The position numbers and the translations under genes were made by a program. A stretch of 64,000 bases of DNA from Elusimicrobia bacterium CG_4_9_14_3_um_filter_62_55 (GTDB lineage Bacteria; Elusimicrobiota; Elusimicrobia; UBA1565), in contig PFUL01000047.1 of the NCBI GenBank assembly GCA_002790095.1, positions 1 to 64,000 on the forward strand, given 5' to 3'. Each line of letters begins with the position of its first letter. Position 1 is the first letter of the stretch. Below are positions 17,101 through 25,968 of this stretch, piece after piece. The notes below the pieces were generated by a model that saw only the letters and a program-made list of their open reading frames with translations, ran no database searches and was not told where the DNA came from.

Positions 17101-20100
17101 CGCTCGCTTTGGGCCTCGATCAGACGGGCCCCGTCGGACACGGCGACCATCAACGAGTGAAGGCGCAAAGACAAAGTCTTCAGCCGGTCGCGGCTCTCGA
17201 GTTCCTGCCGCAGGGCCTCGGCGAGAATCCCCTCCAGACTGCGCTGGATGCGCTCGGGATCGGGCGCCTGAAGGAACGCCCCCGAGACCCAGCGTCCGCG
17301 GAAGCGTCCGAACGCGCCGACCGGCGTGAACCCTTTGTAGCTCATGCGTTCCGCGACGAGATTGGCCTGAAGCTGCAAAGAGGCGTTCGGCGCGGAGAGC
17401 CCGTCGGGAAGACCCTCGGGAAAAAGCGAGGAGCGCATCGCCTCGAGGTTGGTCTCTGCGATCTTGTCGGCGAGGGCGCGCGCGGCGCTCTCGGGGGAGG
17501 AGGATTCCTCGAGGGGGACGATCGCGAGGAAGCCTTCCAAGCTCAGGGGCGTCCCGATCTGCGCTGAAACCTCGGCCAGATCGCGCTCGAGGCCTTCTTC
17601 CAGACCGGCGGCCAGCGCGCGCTGCGGCTCGCCCCGACCGCGGGCCCAGCGCAGCAGCCCGGCGCGCAACCGCATGCGTCCGAGCAGGACCTTCGCGCGG
17701 CTTTCGGCGCGGGCGAGCGCGGCCCGGTGAATCTCGTCGGCCCGCTCGCGCTGCAGCGCGGCGAGCGCGAGCAAGGCCTCGGGCGGCGTGGTCCGGCTCT
17801 CGAGACGGACCTCGACCCAGCCCTCGATGAAGTCCTTATTGATCGGATCGCTTCCGATCGTTTTGCGCGCGTGGAAGAAGCGGACCCCGCCGATGGCGGT
17901 GATCGACTCGGCGTCCGGCGTGAAGCCTCCGGAACCGTCGAGGCCGGGCATCGGCTCCCGGGCGCTCAAGACGGCGACGAGACGGTTTTCGAGCTCCGCG
18001 AACGAACCCGGCGCCGAGCCGCCGTCGGAGGCGTCGCCGGCGCCCGGCTCCGCGCCGAGCATCGCGAGGCGCGCGTCGATCCGGCGCAGTTGGTTGAGCA
18101 AAAGGACGGCCTGCAGGCGCCCGTCGGCGTCGCTGCGTTCGCCTGCGATCCGCAGGGCTCGGACCGTCGTGCGGCGTTCGGCTTGCAGGCCGGCGCGATG
18201 CGCCGCGAGGCGTCCCCGGAAGTCCATCAACTCGCGTTCCGCCGCCAAGGTCGCGTGCCGGGCGCGCGCGACGAGTTCGGGGGAAGCGTCGCCGGAACCG
18301 GAGAGGGCGGCGACCAGACGTCCGAGCGAGCGTCCGATCAAGGAGACGGGGTCCACACGGATGTCCTGCACCTTGAGATTCTTGTCGACGATGGTCTCGA
18401 CCGCGCGCGCGATGCGCACGCGCTCCGAAAGCGCGGCGAGTTGGGAGTCCAGCGTCCGGTGGCGCGCGATGCGGGCGGAGAATTGGGTGAGCGCCGCGTC
18501 CGCGCCGAGCGCGGCTTCCACGGGAGCGTCGTAGGACCGCCCGAGAAGGTGGTTGAGCGCCGCGCGCAGCTGGGACTGACGGGAACGCAGCGCCGCGATG
18601 CGGAGCCTCAGCGCGACGCGCGCTTGCCCCGAGGCTCCGGGCAGCATCTCACGCTCTAAGATCGCGAGGGCTTCCTCTCCCGACTGATGCGCGCTGTAGG
18701 CTTCGAAGAACTGCAGCGCGAGATCCCCGGCGACGGTGTTCATCATGTGTCCCGCCAGACGCAGTTCGGCGCCCTGACGGCTCCCTTCCAGCGCCGCCAA
18801 CTCGGAATGCTTCATCCGCAGCGAGAACACGGGATAGACGCCCAGCCCGGTGATGCCGATCGCGGGGATCAGGGCGATCCCGGTCGCGGTGATGTTGGCG
18901 CCGATGTTCAGATCGACGGAGACCTTCTCGATGCGGCGCTCCGCGGCTTCCAGCAGCTGCGCGGCGGCTTGCGAGCGCTTCGCGAGCCCGGCGAGACCCG
19001 CGTCGCCGGATTCCACCGCGTCGAGCGTGCTGTCGAAGTTCGACACGCGGGTCGGACCGGAAGGGAGCGCGCCCTGCTCGAACAGCGAATCGGCCTGGCC
19101 GTCGTCGAGCCGGGCCCAGGCGCCCTTGAGCGCCGCGCGAACGCGGGCCTCCAAGAGCGAACGCATCGTCCAATGCCAACGGCGCAACGCGGCCCAAAGC
19201 TCGTCCTGGCGCGCCAAGCCGTTGCGGTATCGGCGGATGGCGTCGACCACGGCCTGCGCGGCGGGGGGGCCTTCCGGCTTCAACAGCGCGATCTGGGCCT
19301 CGTAGCCTTCGGCTTCGCGCCGCTCGGCGGCGGCCTTCAGCCGCGTGTCGCGATAGGTTTCGTACATCTCCATCATAATCGCGTCGCCTTCGAGTTTGAG
19401 CGCCTTGTCCCGGCGTTCGCTGTAGGGATCGTAGATGGGGACCCGGATCGAAATGCCGCCGCCCAGCACCTGGTTGGCGAGCAGATCCTTGAATTGAACG
19501 CCGAACCAAAGCGTCATCTCCTCCACCCACGGAATCCAGTCCATCAGGTTGAACGACGCCTCGGGAAGGTTCAAGGCCCCGGGAGCCAGCTTCGAGAAGA
19601 GTTCCGCCAGCGGCTTGGGCTGAGCGAGCGCGTCTCCCAAGATCACCATCAACCGGTCCATGTCGCGGGGATTGGCGTCCTCGAACGGGAACGCGGCCTC
19701 CGGCGGGCGTCCGGAGAGCATGTTGTAGCGCAGGCGCGCCTGGCGCAGGCGCGCCTCGGCCTCGATGACCTTCGCGGCGCCGTCCTTGGAAAGCGTTTCG
19801 TCCGGGCTGTTGGCGGCCATGTAGAGCGCGATCTCGCGCTCCCAGCGCGCGTTGAGGATTTCCGCGATCGCCGCCTGCCAGCGTTCGGTGAGGTCGAGAA
19901 GCCGCGTCTGCAAGAGCAGTCCGGCGGCGTAGACCCCCGCGATCCGCTTGCCGACGAGCGCCCTTTGGGTTTTCGTCATCGTCCATTCGGTCTGCGTTCC
20001 GACTTGGAAGCCGCCGCCCGCGGCCCGGTCCGCGGTGCTGTCGCCGACCGGGTTCGTCACGAAACCGACGAAGCCGCGGGTCTTGATGTTGTCGAGAACG

Positions 20101-23100
20101 GCCCCGGCCTTGCGCAGTTCCTCGATCTCGCGCGTCAACCGCCCGACTTCCAGCGTCAGCAGCTTGCGTCCCACGTCCGCCTCGAACACCCGCTTGAGCT
20201 CGAACACCAGTTGATCCTGGACTCCGTCGCGTTCAAAGAAGTCCACGAGGTCCTTATTGAACTGCGCCAGCGTCCGGCCGCCGAGCAAATCCTCCCCGGT
20301 GCGTCCGGCCACAGCGCGCCAAAGTTCGCCCAAGGTGAAGGTGCTGTTGAGTCCGATCGTCAGACGCTTGTTGAGCCCGACATGCGGACTGCCGTAGCTC
20401 ACGCCGACTTCGGTATTGGACCCCATGCGCTTTTTCAGCTCGATCAGGTAAGACGAAGCGTCCCCGAGGAACTTGCCCTCGGCCCCGAGCACGATCCCTT
20501 GGTTGGGAAGTTCGAAGCTCGCCCGCACGGTCCCGGTGTTGTACTCGGTTCCGAGTTCGCCGGTCCCGGAGACCTCGGTCCGCACGGGAACCCCGTTGAC
20601 CTCGAACGCGAAGCCCTTCACGATCGTCGCGCCGATCGTTTTCTGGTCGATGTCGTCGGTTCCCGACACCTGGGAAAGAAAAACATCCAGCTTGAAGGAA
20701 TCGGCCGTGTCGAGCGCCTGCTGCAGGTCCACGCCCACGCCGACCTTGTCGCGCCGAAAGCGCTTCGTCTCGCCTTCGGCGCCGATCACGAAATCGGTGT
20801 CGAGTCCAGGATCGTAGCCGGTGAAGTCCAGGTTGATCGTCTGGAGGAATTTCCGGGGGTCTTTCGCGAAGAGTTCGGCGTGCTCGGCGTTCAAGCTCAT
20901 GATCTTGTTGAACTTGATCGAAGACTTCAGGTTGCCGCCGGCGAAATAGGGCTGCCCCTTCGGGTCGGTCACCGAGAAGTCGCCGAACCCGGCCGCCCCG
21001 AAGTAGAGCTTGCCGTCGGCCAGCATCAGCGCGAAGTCCTCGAACACCATCATCCGCGACTCTTTCATCTGAGAGACCGTACTCAGATCGTCGGGGATGT
21101 TCTGCGCGAGCCGATGGAAGGTCACGTCGAGATAATTGACCCAGTTCTCCCCCTGAAGAGATTCTACGCGAACGGTGACGCCTTGGTCGCCGTACGGGGC
21201 GTTCGTCGCGTCCGGCGGGCTCAGGAACCGGTGTCCGACCACGCTGACGTTGTTGTCCCAAAGCTTCAGGACGTTGCCCAAGGTCACCTGGCTCGAGGTC
21301 TCCAGGCCGTGCGGCGTGGAGAACTCGCTGTTGTAGACGAGATAGAAGCCGTCCGGATCGTCGCCGATCTCCATCATGCCGGTATTGGGGAGCAGTTGGG
21401 TCAGCGCCATCGGATCGGCGAGCAGCGCCTCGCGCAGGCGCACAATGTCGCGCGCCGAGGAGTCCGGCGTGAAGCCGGCGAAGAGCTGGCTCAAAAACGA
21501 CTGGAAATTCGACTTCTTGATGATGAGCGACTGCGGCGCGTTCGGCGAGGCCGCCAGCCACGCGGGGGCGCCGAATCCGACGGCTTCGACGCGGTCGGCG
21601 AGATCCGGGGGGAGATCGCCGAGATCGACTCCCTCGAGCAGTTTCTCGAGCGAGCCGCGCTCGCCGTCGAGCGTCTTCAGCGTCTTCTGGAGCGTCCCGT
21701 CGGCGCCTTCGAAGCGGCGGCGGCTCTTATGGTGCTCGATGTTCGATTCCAGCACCGCGCGCGTGCGGTCTTGGATTTTCGAGAGACTGTCGGCGATGCG
21801 GCGCATCGCGCTTTCGTGCGGATCGTTGAGCTGGCGCAGCCATTCCTCGACGGATTTGCGCTGGTCGGCGAATTCCTTCGCGCTGTCGGAGAGCTTCTTG
21901 CGAAATTCCCGGAGCGCCTTCGCTTCGGCGTCGAGCGCCTCTCCCGAGGAATCGTGGATTTCGCGCACCGAGTCGTAGTAGCTCGCGACGTCCTCGACGG
22001 TTTCGAATCCGCCCTCGTCCCAGCCCCTTTTCGTGCGGAACAACCCCTCTCCCTCGGCGGCGATGGAGGAGACGACCCCGTAGACGCCCACCTTCCGGGC
22101 GTAGAGCGCCTCCGCCGATTCCGAACGGGAGCCGACATAGGCCGAGTCGGCGTCGAGATCGGAGAAGACTCGGTCGAGAATTCCGGAGGCCTTCAGCAGA
22201 TACGCCTCGAAAATCGGGATTTGATCTTCCAGGGACTCGCGCGACGCTTCGATGACGCCGTTGGTGAACAGATAGCGCGCGATCGTCTCGGTCAACGAGT
22301 CTCCGCCCGGGCGGTTCGTGCTTGGGACGAGGCGCTTGACGGCGTCGAGCGCGAGAATCGCGGTGTGCTGCCCGTCAGGAAGCGTCATCGGGGGCTGCTC
22401 TCCGCTGGGGATCTCGGCGCCGTCCCCGCCGACCCCGAGCCCGCCCTCTTCGGAACCGGAGGCGAGACCCTCGTCGCCGATGACGCGGAGGATTTCGGCC
22501 AAATCCTGAACCTTGCGGGAATCGATAAACGCGCGAAGCCGCGTCCCGTCGGATCCGTCCGGGCGGATGCCGGTCGGCATCGCGAAGCGGGCGATCAAGG
22601 AATGCTTTCCCTGCGTCCGCTGATCCAACTGGGCGAGGATGCCGTTGACCTCGGCGGCCGTGGCGTCGATTTGGGCGGCGCGCCGCGCGCGTTCCGCCGA
22701 GAGCTCCGCGATGCGTTGGACGAGCGAGAAGGCCATCGTCTCACCGAAGACCTCTTCGGTCTCGGCGTTGGCCGGGTCCTTGCGGCGGCGGATCTCGCTT
22801 AAGAAATCATCGACCAAGACCCGGTACTCTTGGAAATCGGCGCGCTGCTTCTCGATATTCGCGCGCGCGGCCGACGCGTCCCCTTCGGGGGCTCCCTGAG
22901 AGGCCAGGCTCCACGGCATCGTCTGGAAGTAGGAGTCGTGAATGCGCTCGTAGAGGTTCTTCTTTTCCTTAAAGAGCACCGCGTAGGAGTCGCCGGACGC
23001 GTTCGGATCGGCCGAAGCGATCTGCTCCTCCTGGAAGGGAATCATGTCGGAAACCAAAAAGCGGCGCAGGCCCTCGAGCATCGGCTTCAATTCAAAGGAG

Positions 23101-25796
23101 AGCAAGGCGCGCTTGCGGTCGATCAGCGCCTGATTGCCGGACGGGGGGAACCCCGTCCGCACGAAGGATTCATCCAAAGAAACGTCCGCGAGAACCGCGT
23201 CGACGCCCGCGACCGCCGCGCGGAAGCTCGTTCGGGCCTTCGGGAGGACGCCGCCGAGCGCTTGATCGATCGCCTCGACCGTCGCGTCGGCCTGAGCCCA
23301 GACGATGACCGCGTCTCCCAAGAACGGGAGCAGCCGCGCCGCCTCGATCTTCTCGATCTGCGCCAAAAGCGCGTCGTCGCCGTCGGGAATGGCAAGCGCC
23401 GTCAGTTTCTCCGCGAACTCCGGGAGGACCTGGCGGTAGCCCTCCACCGTGCGACCGGAAAGCGCCGGGAGAGAAGGCGCGCCCGCGGCGCTCATCGCGC
23501 GGGAAGCCTCGTCGATCGCGGCCGCGAAGCGCTGGGCGTCGGCGCGGGCCTTCTCCGCTTTTGCCCGCTCCTGTTCCTTGTAAACCGGGAGCGACTCGGG
23601 AACCGCGTCTCCGAAATCGTCGATTTCCCGGCGGGTATTGCCGGCGTCGAGCATCGCCTCGACGCCGTCGAGAGTCTTTTTGAGATCGGACCGCTCGGTT
23701 TCCCAATGCCGGCGCCGCGCCGCAAGCAGGGCGAGGACGGCCGCTGCGTCAGGGTTGGAAACCGAATACTCGGGCACCCCGGGGACGGCCGCGATCAGCA
23801 CGCCGGCGAATTCGACGGGAACGGAGTCCAACTGCCCCTCTCCGTCGCGAATCTTGGATAGCATCTCCTCGACATCGGCCAAATCCCGGCGCAGTCCGCT
23901 CAGCGAGAGCTTGGAAATGGAACCGTCCTCGTCGGGCCGTCCGTCGCGCCGCTTCGCCGCGAGTTCCGGCAGCAGCGCGAGACGCCGGTCGTATTCCGCG
24001 ACCGCCGAACCGCTCGCGCCGCCGTCGCGCGCGTCGACAAAATCGAGCAATCCCTTCACGTCGCGCCGGTAGGCGTCCAAGCGCGCGACGAGCCGCTCGG
24101 CCTCACGCGCGAGATCGGCAAACAGGACGATGTTCTTGTCGTCGCCGGCGAGTTTGTCGCGAACCTTATCCTCCCACTCCTTGCGCCGGGCGGCCAATTC
24201 CTTTGCGGCCTCGCCCTCGTCTCCGCTGCGGCGACGGCGGTCGGCGATGGCCTCTTCGCGCCGGTCGAGCAGCGCGTCCATTCGGCGAACGGCCTCCTCC
24301 GCGGCCTTCAGCACGTTGAGGCTGTAGGAAAGATCCATCACCATCGCGAGACGGGCGTAATTTTTCTGGAATTCAAGCTGATCCCGCCCGTCCCGGCGGC
24401 GGCGAAGCGCCGCGCCGCGAAGGCGATCCGCCACCGCGAGCATCCGGGCCGCGGCCTCGCGCTCGGCGACTTCCGCCTGCGAGCGGGCCTGAAGCTCCTC
24501 GACCTTGGCGACGCGCTCGCGCAAGTCCTTCTCCAGCGGAGTTCCCGCGAGGGGGGGCGTGTTCTCCGGCCCGCCCGGCAACCGGGGGCGGTCCGGGTCC
24601 AGCAGCGAAGCGACCCGTTTGCGTAAATCCTCGAGCGTCGCGCGGTCCAACTCGCCGGCTTCCGTCCGTCCCGTGGAGGCGTGCTTTGAGCGGTCGAGCA
24701 ATTGCTCGTGCGCAGCGAGCACGGCATCGACGTGCGCGACGGCTTGTGCGGCTCCGGGGATGCCGGCCAAATCGCCCTTCTGGCCGAGCTTCGCGAGCCC
24801 CGTGAGCGCGTCCCGGCTGAGGCGCAGCGCCCGAGTCTGCTCGTCCAACCGGGCTCGGACGCGCTCGGCCTCGGAAGCGTCCACCGCCGCGGCGAGGGCG
24901 GCGTGCGAAGAGGCGATCTCGGTTCCGAGTTGGGCGGTGCGCGTGCGAACGGCCTGGTACGCGCCCTCGATCGCGTCCCGCCGCGACATGGCGACGGCGG
25001 CGTCGCGGCGCCGCGGCGCGGGGGCGTCCGCGGCGGGGGCTCGGGTTTTCGACAATGCCGGGCGCGCGGTCATCGCGCGCGCCCGCGCGAGGGCCTCGCC
25101 GGAGCGGCTCATCATCGCGTCAAACGCCAGCGGTTCGGTGATCCCGAGGAGGGTGCGCAGCGCCTGCAGTTCACGCAGGGCTTCGGGTCCCGGCTTTCCG
25201 CCGCGCAGATGACGGTCGATCCATTCCCGAAGCGGGGCTTCGTCGCCGCGCGGGACGCCGAGTACCGGGAGCCGGGTCTCCGCGCCGCCGGTCGCCGGGT
25301 TCGGCGCTTGAAGTCCCTTTTCCAGCGCGAGGAGTTCGAAGCGCCGCAACAGGCCGCTGATGCCGGCGGCCTCGGCGGCGACTTCTCGGCGCCGGTTTTC
25401 ATCCAGCCCCGCGCCCCGCTCCCAGCGTTCCCGCAAGCCCGCCAACGCGTTCCACAGCCGGGCCTCGTGGTCACGGCCCCCCGCCGCCAAGTCCAGGGAA
25501 CTGCGGCGGTACGGTTCCAGTCGCCGCCCGATGGGGTCCAGCACGGCGCCTCCGGCGCCGAGAGCGGCGGCATCGGGGAGGGCGGACGCGGGGATTGCCG
25601 GCACCGAACCCGCGCCGTCGAATGCGGAAGCGGCGGCCAGGGGCACGGCGGCCTGAGTCAGCGCCCCCAGAGACGCGCGGCGCTGCGCGGCGGCGGAACG
25701 CGCCAAAACGGGGACGGGAAAACTCGAGGAGATCAGAGCGGCGGCCAACACCCAGGAGGCGCCTTTGCGGAAGGATCGGAGGTTGAGAACTCTCAT
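14037..25796 (-). CDS. Giant secreted coiled-coil protein with TolC-like segments
   Basis: About 3,919 residues from ATG 25796 (the TTG just before it is less likely). Residues 1-34 are a signal peptide (KGASWVLAAALISSSFPVPV). Residues 35 to ~1450 are charged, helical and coiled-coil-like. About 1460-1830 is beta-rich with YNSEFSTPHGLETSS and ELKKRMGSNTEVGVSYGSP. From ~1925 to ~2960 at least five units recur in which a short beta segment leads into long helices, near 1925, 2100 (GGGISIRVPIYDPYSERRD), 2290, 2630 and 2820. This is the layout of TolC/outer-membrane-factor proteins. About 3270-3600 holds short repeats (LDAEGxxxxVF...). A DADGDGALDS calcium-loop-like motif is near 3850. It lies 172 bp downstream of three kinase genes on the same strand. 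An export-channel or cell-surface scaffold role is inference. Confidence 0.75.
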   Translation of the reverse strand: MRVLNLRSFRKGASWVLAAALISSSFPVPVLARSAAAQRRASLGALTQAAVPLAAASAFDGAGSVPAIPASALPDAAALGAGGAVLDPIGRRLEPYRRSSLDLAAGGRDHEARLWNALAGLRERWERGAGLDENRRREVAAEAAGISGLLRRFELLALEKGLQAPNPATGGAETRLPVLGVPRGDEAPLREWIDRHLRGGKPGPEALRELQALRTLLGITEPLAFDAMMSRSGEALARARAMTARPALSKTRAPAADAPAPRRRDAAVAMSRRDAIEGAYQAVRTRTAQLGTEIASSHAALAAAVDASEAERVRARLDEQTRALRLSRDALTGLAKLGQKGDLAGIPGAAQAVAHVDAVLAAHEQLLDRSKHASTGRTEAGELDRATLEDLRKRVASLLDPDRPRLPGGPENTPPLAGTPLEKDLRERVAKVEELQARSQAEVAEREAAARMLAVADRLRGAALRRRRDGRDQLEFQKNYARLAMVMDLSYSLNVLKAAEEAVRRMDALLDRREEAIADRRRRSGDEGEAAKELAARRKEWEDKVRDKLAGDDKNIVLFADLAREAERLVARLDAYRRDVKGLLDFVDARDGGASGSAVAEYDRRLALLPELAAKRRDGRPDEDGSISKLSLSGLRRDLADVEEMLSKIRDGEGQLDSVPVEFAGVLIAAVPGVPEYSVSNPDAAAVLALLAARRRHWETERSDLKKTLDGVEAMLDAGNTRREIDDFGDAVPESLPVYKEQERAKAEKARADAQRFAAAIDEASRAMSAAGAPSLPALSGRTVEGYRQVLPEFAEKLTALAIPDGDDALLAQIEKIEAARLLPFLGDAVIVWAQADATVEAIDQALGGVLPKARTSFRAAVAGVDAVLADVSLDESFVRTGFPPSGNQALIDRKRALLSFELKPMLEGLRRFLVSDMIPFQEEQIASADPNASGDSYAVLFKEKKNLYERIHDSYFQTMPWSLASQGAPEGDASAARANIEKQRADFQEYRVLVDDFLSEIRRRKDPANAETEEVFGETMAFSLVQRIAELSAERARRAAQIDATAAEVNGILAQLDQRTQGKHSLIARFAMPTGIRPDGSDGTRLRAFIDSRKVQDLAEILRVIGDEGLASGSEEGGLGVGGDGAEIPSGEQPPMTLPDGQHTAILALDAVKRLVPSTNRPGGDSLTETIARYLFTNGVIEASRESLEDQIPIFEAYLLKASGILDRVFSDLDADSAYVGSRSESAEALYARKVGVYGVVSSIAAEGEGLFRTKRGWDEGGFETVEDVASYYDSVREIHDSSGEALDAEAKALREFRKKLSDSAKEFADQRKSVEEWLRQLNDPHESAMRRIADSLSKIQDRTRAVLESNIEHHKSRRRFEGADGTLQKTLKTLDGERGSLEKLLEGVDLGDLPPDLADRVEAVGFGAPAWLAASPNAPQSLIIKKSNFQSFLSQLFAGFTPDSSARDIVRLREALLADPMALTQLLPNTGMMEIGDDPDGFYLVYNSEFSTPHGLETSSQVTLGNVLKLWDNNVSVVGHRFLSPPDATNAPYGDQGVTVRVESLQGENWVNYLDVTFHRLAQNIPDDLSTVSQMKESRMMVFEDFALMLADGKLYFGAAGFGDFSVTDPKGQPYFAGGNLKSSIKFNKIMSLNAEHAELFAKDPRKFLQTINLDFTGYDPGLDTDFVIGAEGETKRFRRDKVGVGVDLQQALDTADSFKLDVFLSQVSGTDDIDQKTIGATIVKGFAFEVNGVPVRTEVSGTGELGTEYNTGTVRASFELPNQGIVLGAEGKFLGDASSYLIELKKRMGSNTEVGVSYGSPHVGLNKRLTIGLNSTFTLGELWRAVAGRTGEDLLGGRTLAQFNKDLVDFFERDGVQDQLVFELKRVFEADVGRKLLTLEVGRLTREIEELRKAGAVLDNIKTRGFVGFVTNPVGDSTADRAAGGGFQVGTQTEWTMTKTQRALVGKRIAGVYAAGLLLQTRLLDLTERWQAAIAEILNARWEREIALYMAANSPDETLSKDGAAKVIEAEARLRQARLRYNMLSGRPPEAAFPFEDANPRDMDRLMVILGDALAQPKPLAELFSKLAPGALNLPEASFNLMDWIPWVEEMTLWFGVQFKDLLANQVLGGGISIRVPIYDPYSERRDKALKLEGDAIMMEMYETYRDTRLKAAAERREAEGYEAQIALLKPEGPPAAQAVVDAIRRYRNGLARQDELWAALRRWHWTMRSLLEARVRAALKGAWARLDDGQADSLFEQGALPSGPTRVSNFDSTLDAVESGDAGLAGLAKRSQAAAQLLEAAERRIEKVSVDLNIGANITATGIALIPAIGITGLGVYPVFSLRMKHSELAALEGSRQGAELRLAGHMMNTVAGDLALQFFEAYSAHQSGEEALAILEREMLPGASGQARVALRLRIAALRSRQSQLRAALNHLLGRSYDAPVEAALGADAALTQFSARIARHRTLDSQLAALSERVRIARAVETIVDKNLKVQDIRVDPVSLIGRSLGRLVAALSGSGDASPELVARARHATLAAERELMDFRGRLAAHRAGLQAERRTTVRALRIAGERSDADGRLQAVLLLNQLRRIDARLAMLGAEPGAGDASDGGSAPGSFAELENRLVAVLSAREPMPGLDGSGGFTPDAESITAIGGVRFFHARKTIGSDPINKDFIEGWVEVRLESRTTPPEALLALAALQRERADEIHRAALARAESRAKVLLGRMRLRAGLLRWARGRGEPQRALAAGLEEGLERDLAEVSAQIGTPLSLEGFLAIVPLEESSSPESAARALADKIAETNLEAMRSSLFPEGLPDGLSAPNASLQLQANLVAERMSYKGFTPVGAFGRFRGRWVSGAFLQAPDPERIQRSLEGILAEALRQELESRDRLKTLSLRLHSLMVAVSDGARLIEAQSERLAAARGNLDAALVLAERGTIGSEEAAAAELEVAAAWNELLGTFASVRMDFIRLVTELEALGQRATGSSAGRSRPIRESGVSKKAGAVREMAAYLAERLKDADFAAQLDKLFDGSGWISAEDRTMLAVLADEYRRMERDAELVRHHPGISAEERLALLTKADVEGRRRILSARLEALVEAMSEQAGGGRRELHRWLLEDLSRQSGAAGARLKRDRDMMARVGEELFKDESAEVRSAFRRIARLERDAAYARDALLESYLEGGNRPEDFLLKDRMLDAYLTALSEFDREVVEAYGSKALRESERGARLLNSFFDLRTSAERRRRLLTRGRGLLAADALIAIEEARLAASEWNRAAPDVKRAAASRIAHLRSLRERWLARPSELPTVSAELNADGSVARWLTPADVEGLKRAGRFLEAGGSGWILPPEHAGKTASDPAALGARRIATGADAAGDRAREAERAQEARREQVSVERATRDSDFALVGPDGASRGGLSLERLRELERQGRVLYFRKNPDRRSGLRRALHPVEARMADPDSVAVYVIAEGEAPAEGRYGSLESLLGSNEAPSAAKLQSGRRGYEAFAREAESEARRSLRMGWISLKLEGYAFALDAEGRIAAVFMNDAELQKARKDPERSKGLRFHLTSAIRWGIAPGGQLAEIAVEGVERRWRFGGIPETWISGPVSAVQLDAEGALLRVFRSDKAVLEAAKGWLLEDMSGRIWDPRRGEIAPIHRLRRYLDPEARTAVRLGRSFLERRKAEAEDGLDDVDNWGTNVRNWPDIVLEIPRGIVQTPIEIITGRDPNQHGYIGRVYMYRGDGGATVRRGVFGKIVHFIDFLDILPDPVDRYQDPSQYPDRVRTDGALLPGEWVHEKDPRTAEQNIHFGTGAMRRAVQYAEEDLEDARGRILAAFQGGVRETFLETVRGRAGVYPRATLRTRVGGSAVRGVLKDAGGLVDADGDGALDSRPGHIEVDRVRADLEVRIGAEQHAERARAYREMMNQFKPLEAPLRDAMTMTLFPLAALRF

Positions 25797-25968
25797 CAAG
25801 CTGGGACCTTGAGACCCAACCAGTATAGGCCTAGGACCTACTCAGGAAATAGGGTGCTTGGACCTTCGAGAGGGTGGGCCCAAGGGCCCATAATGTCAGA
25901 CTTAAGAATGAAGAAAGAGGGGGTTTGCCCGACGGCTGGCTTAATGTCTAAAGTTCGACGCTTTCGAT
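25797..25968 (-). promoter_or_regulatory. Leader of the giant gene with GGACCT repeats
   Basis: The plus strand shows GGACCT at 25804, 25834 and 25860 (AGGTCC on the coding strand), spaced 30 and 26 bp. A TATACT box (25822-25827, minus strand) could be a -10. A tight dyad TGGGCCC-AA-GGGCCCA lies at 25875-25890. A similar GGACCT array precedes the subtilisin gene. Confidence 0.4.

Noticed and set aside
18687-22802. A 1,371-codon open frame antisense to the giant gene
   Set aside because: High GC makes stop codons rare in one antisense frame. The composition (Arg, Gly, Val, Glu with no domain) mirrors the coding strand, and the opposite frame has a signal peptide and coherent structure.
25875-25890. 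TGGGCCC-AA-GGGCCCA as a rho-independent terminator after kinase 1
   Set aside because: The loop is only 2 nt and no T-run follows on the minus strand, so it is more likely a protein site or chance dyad.
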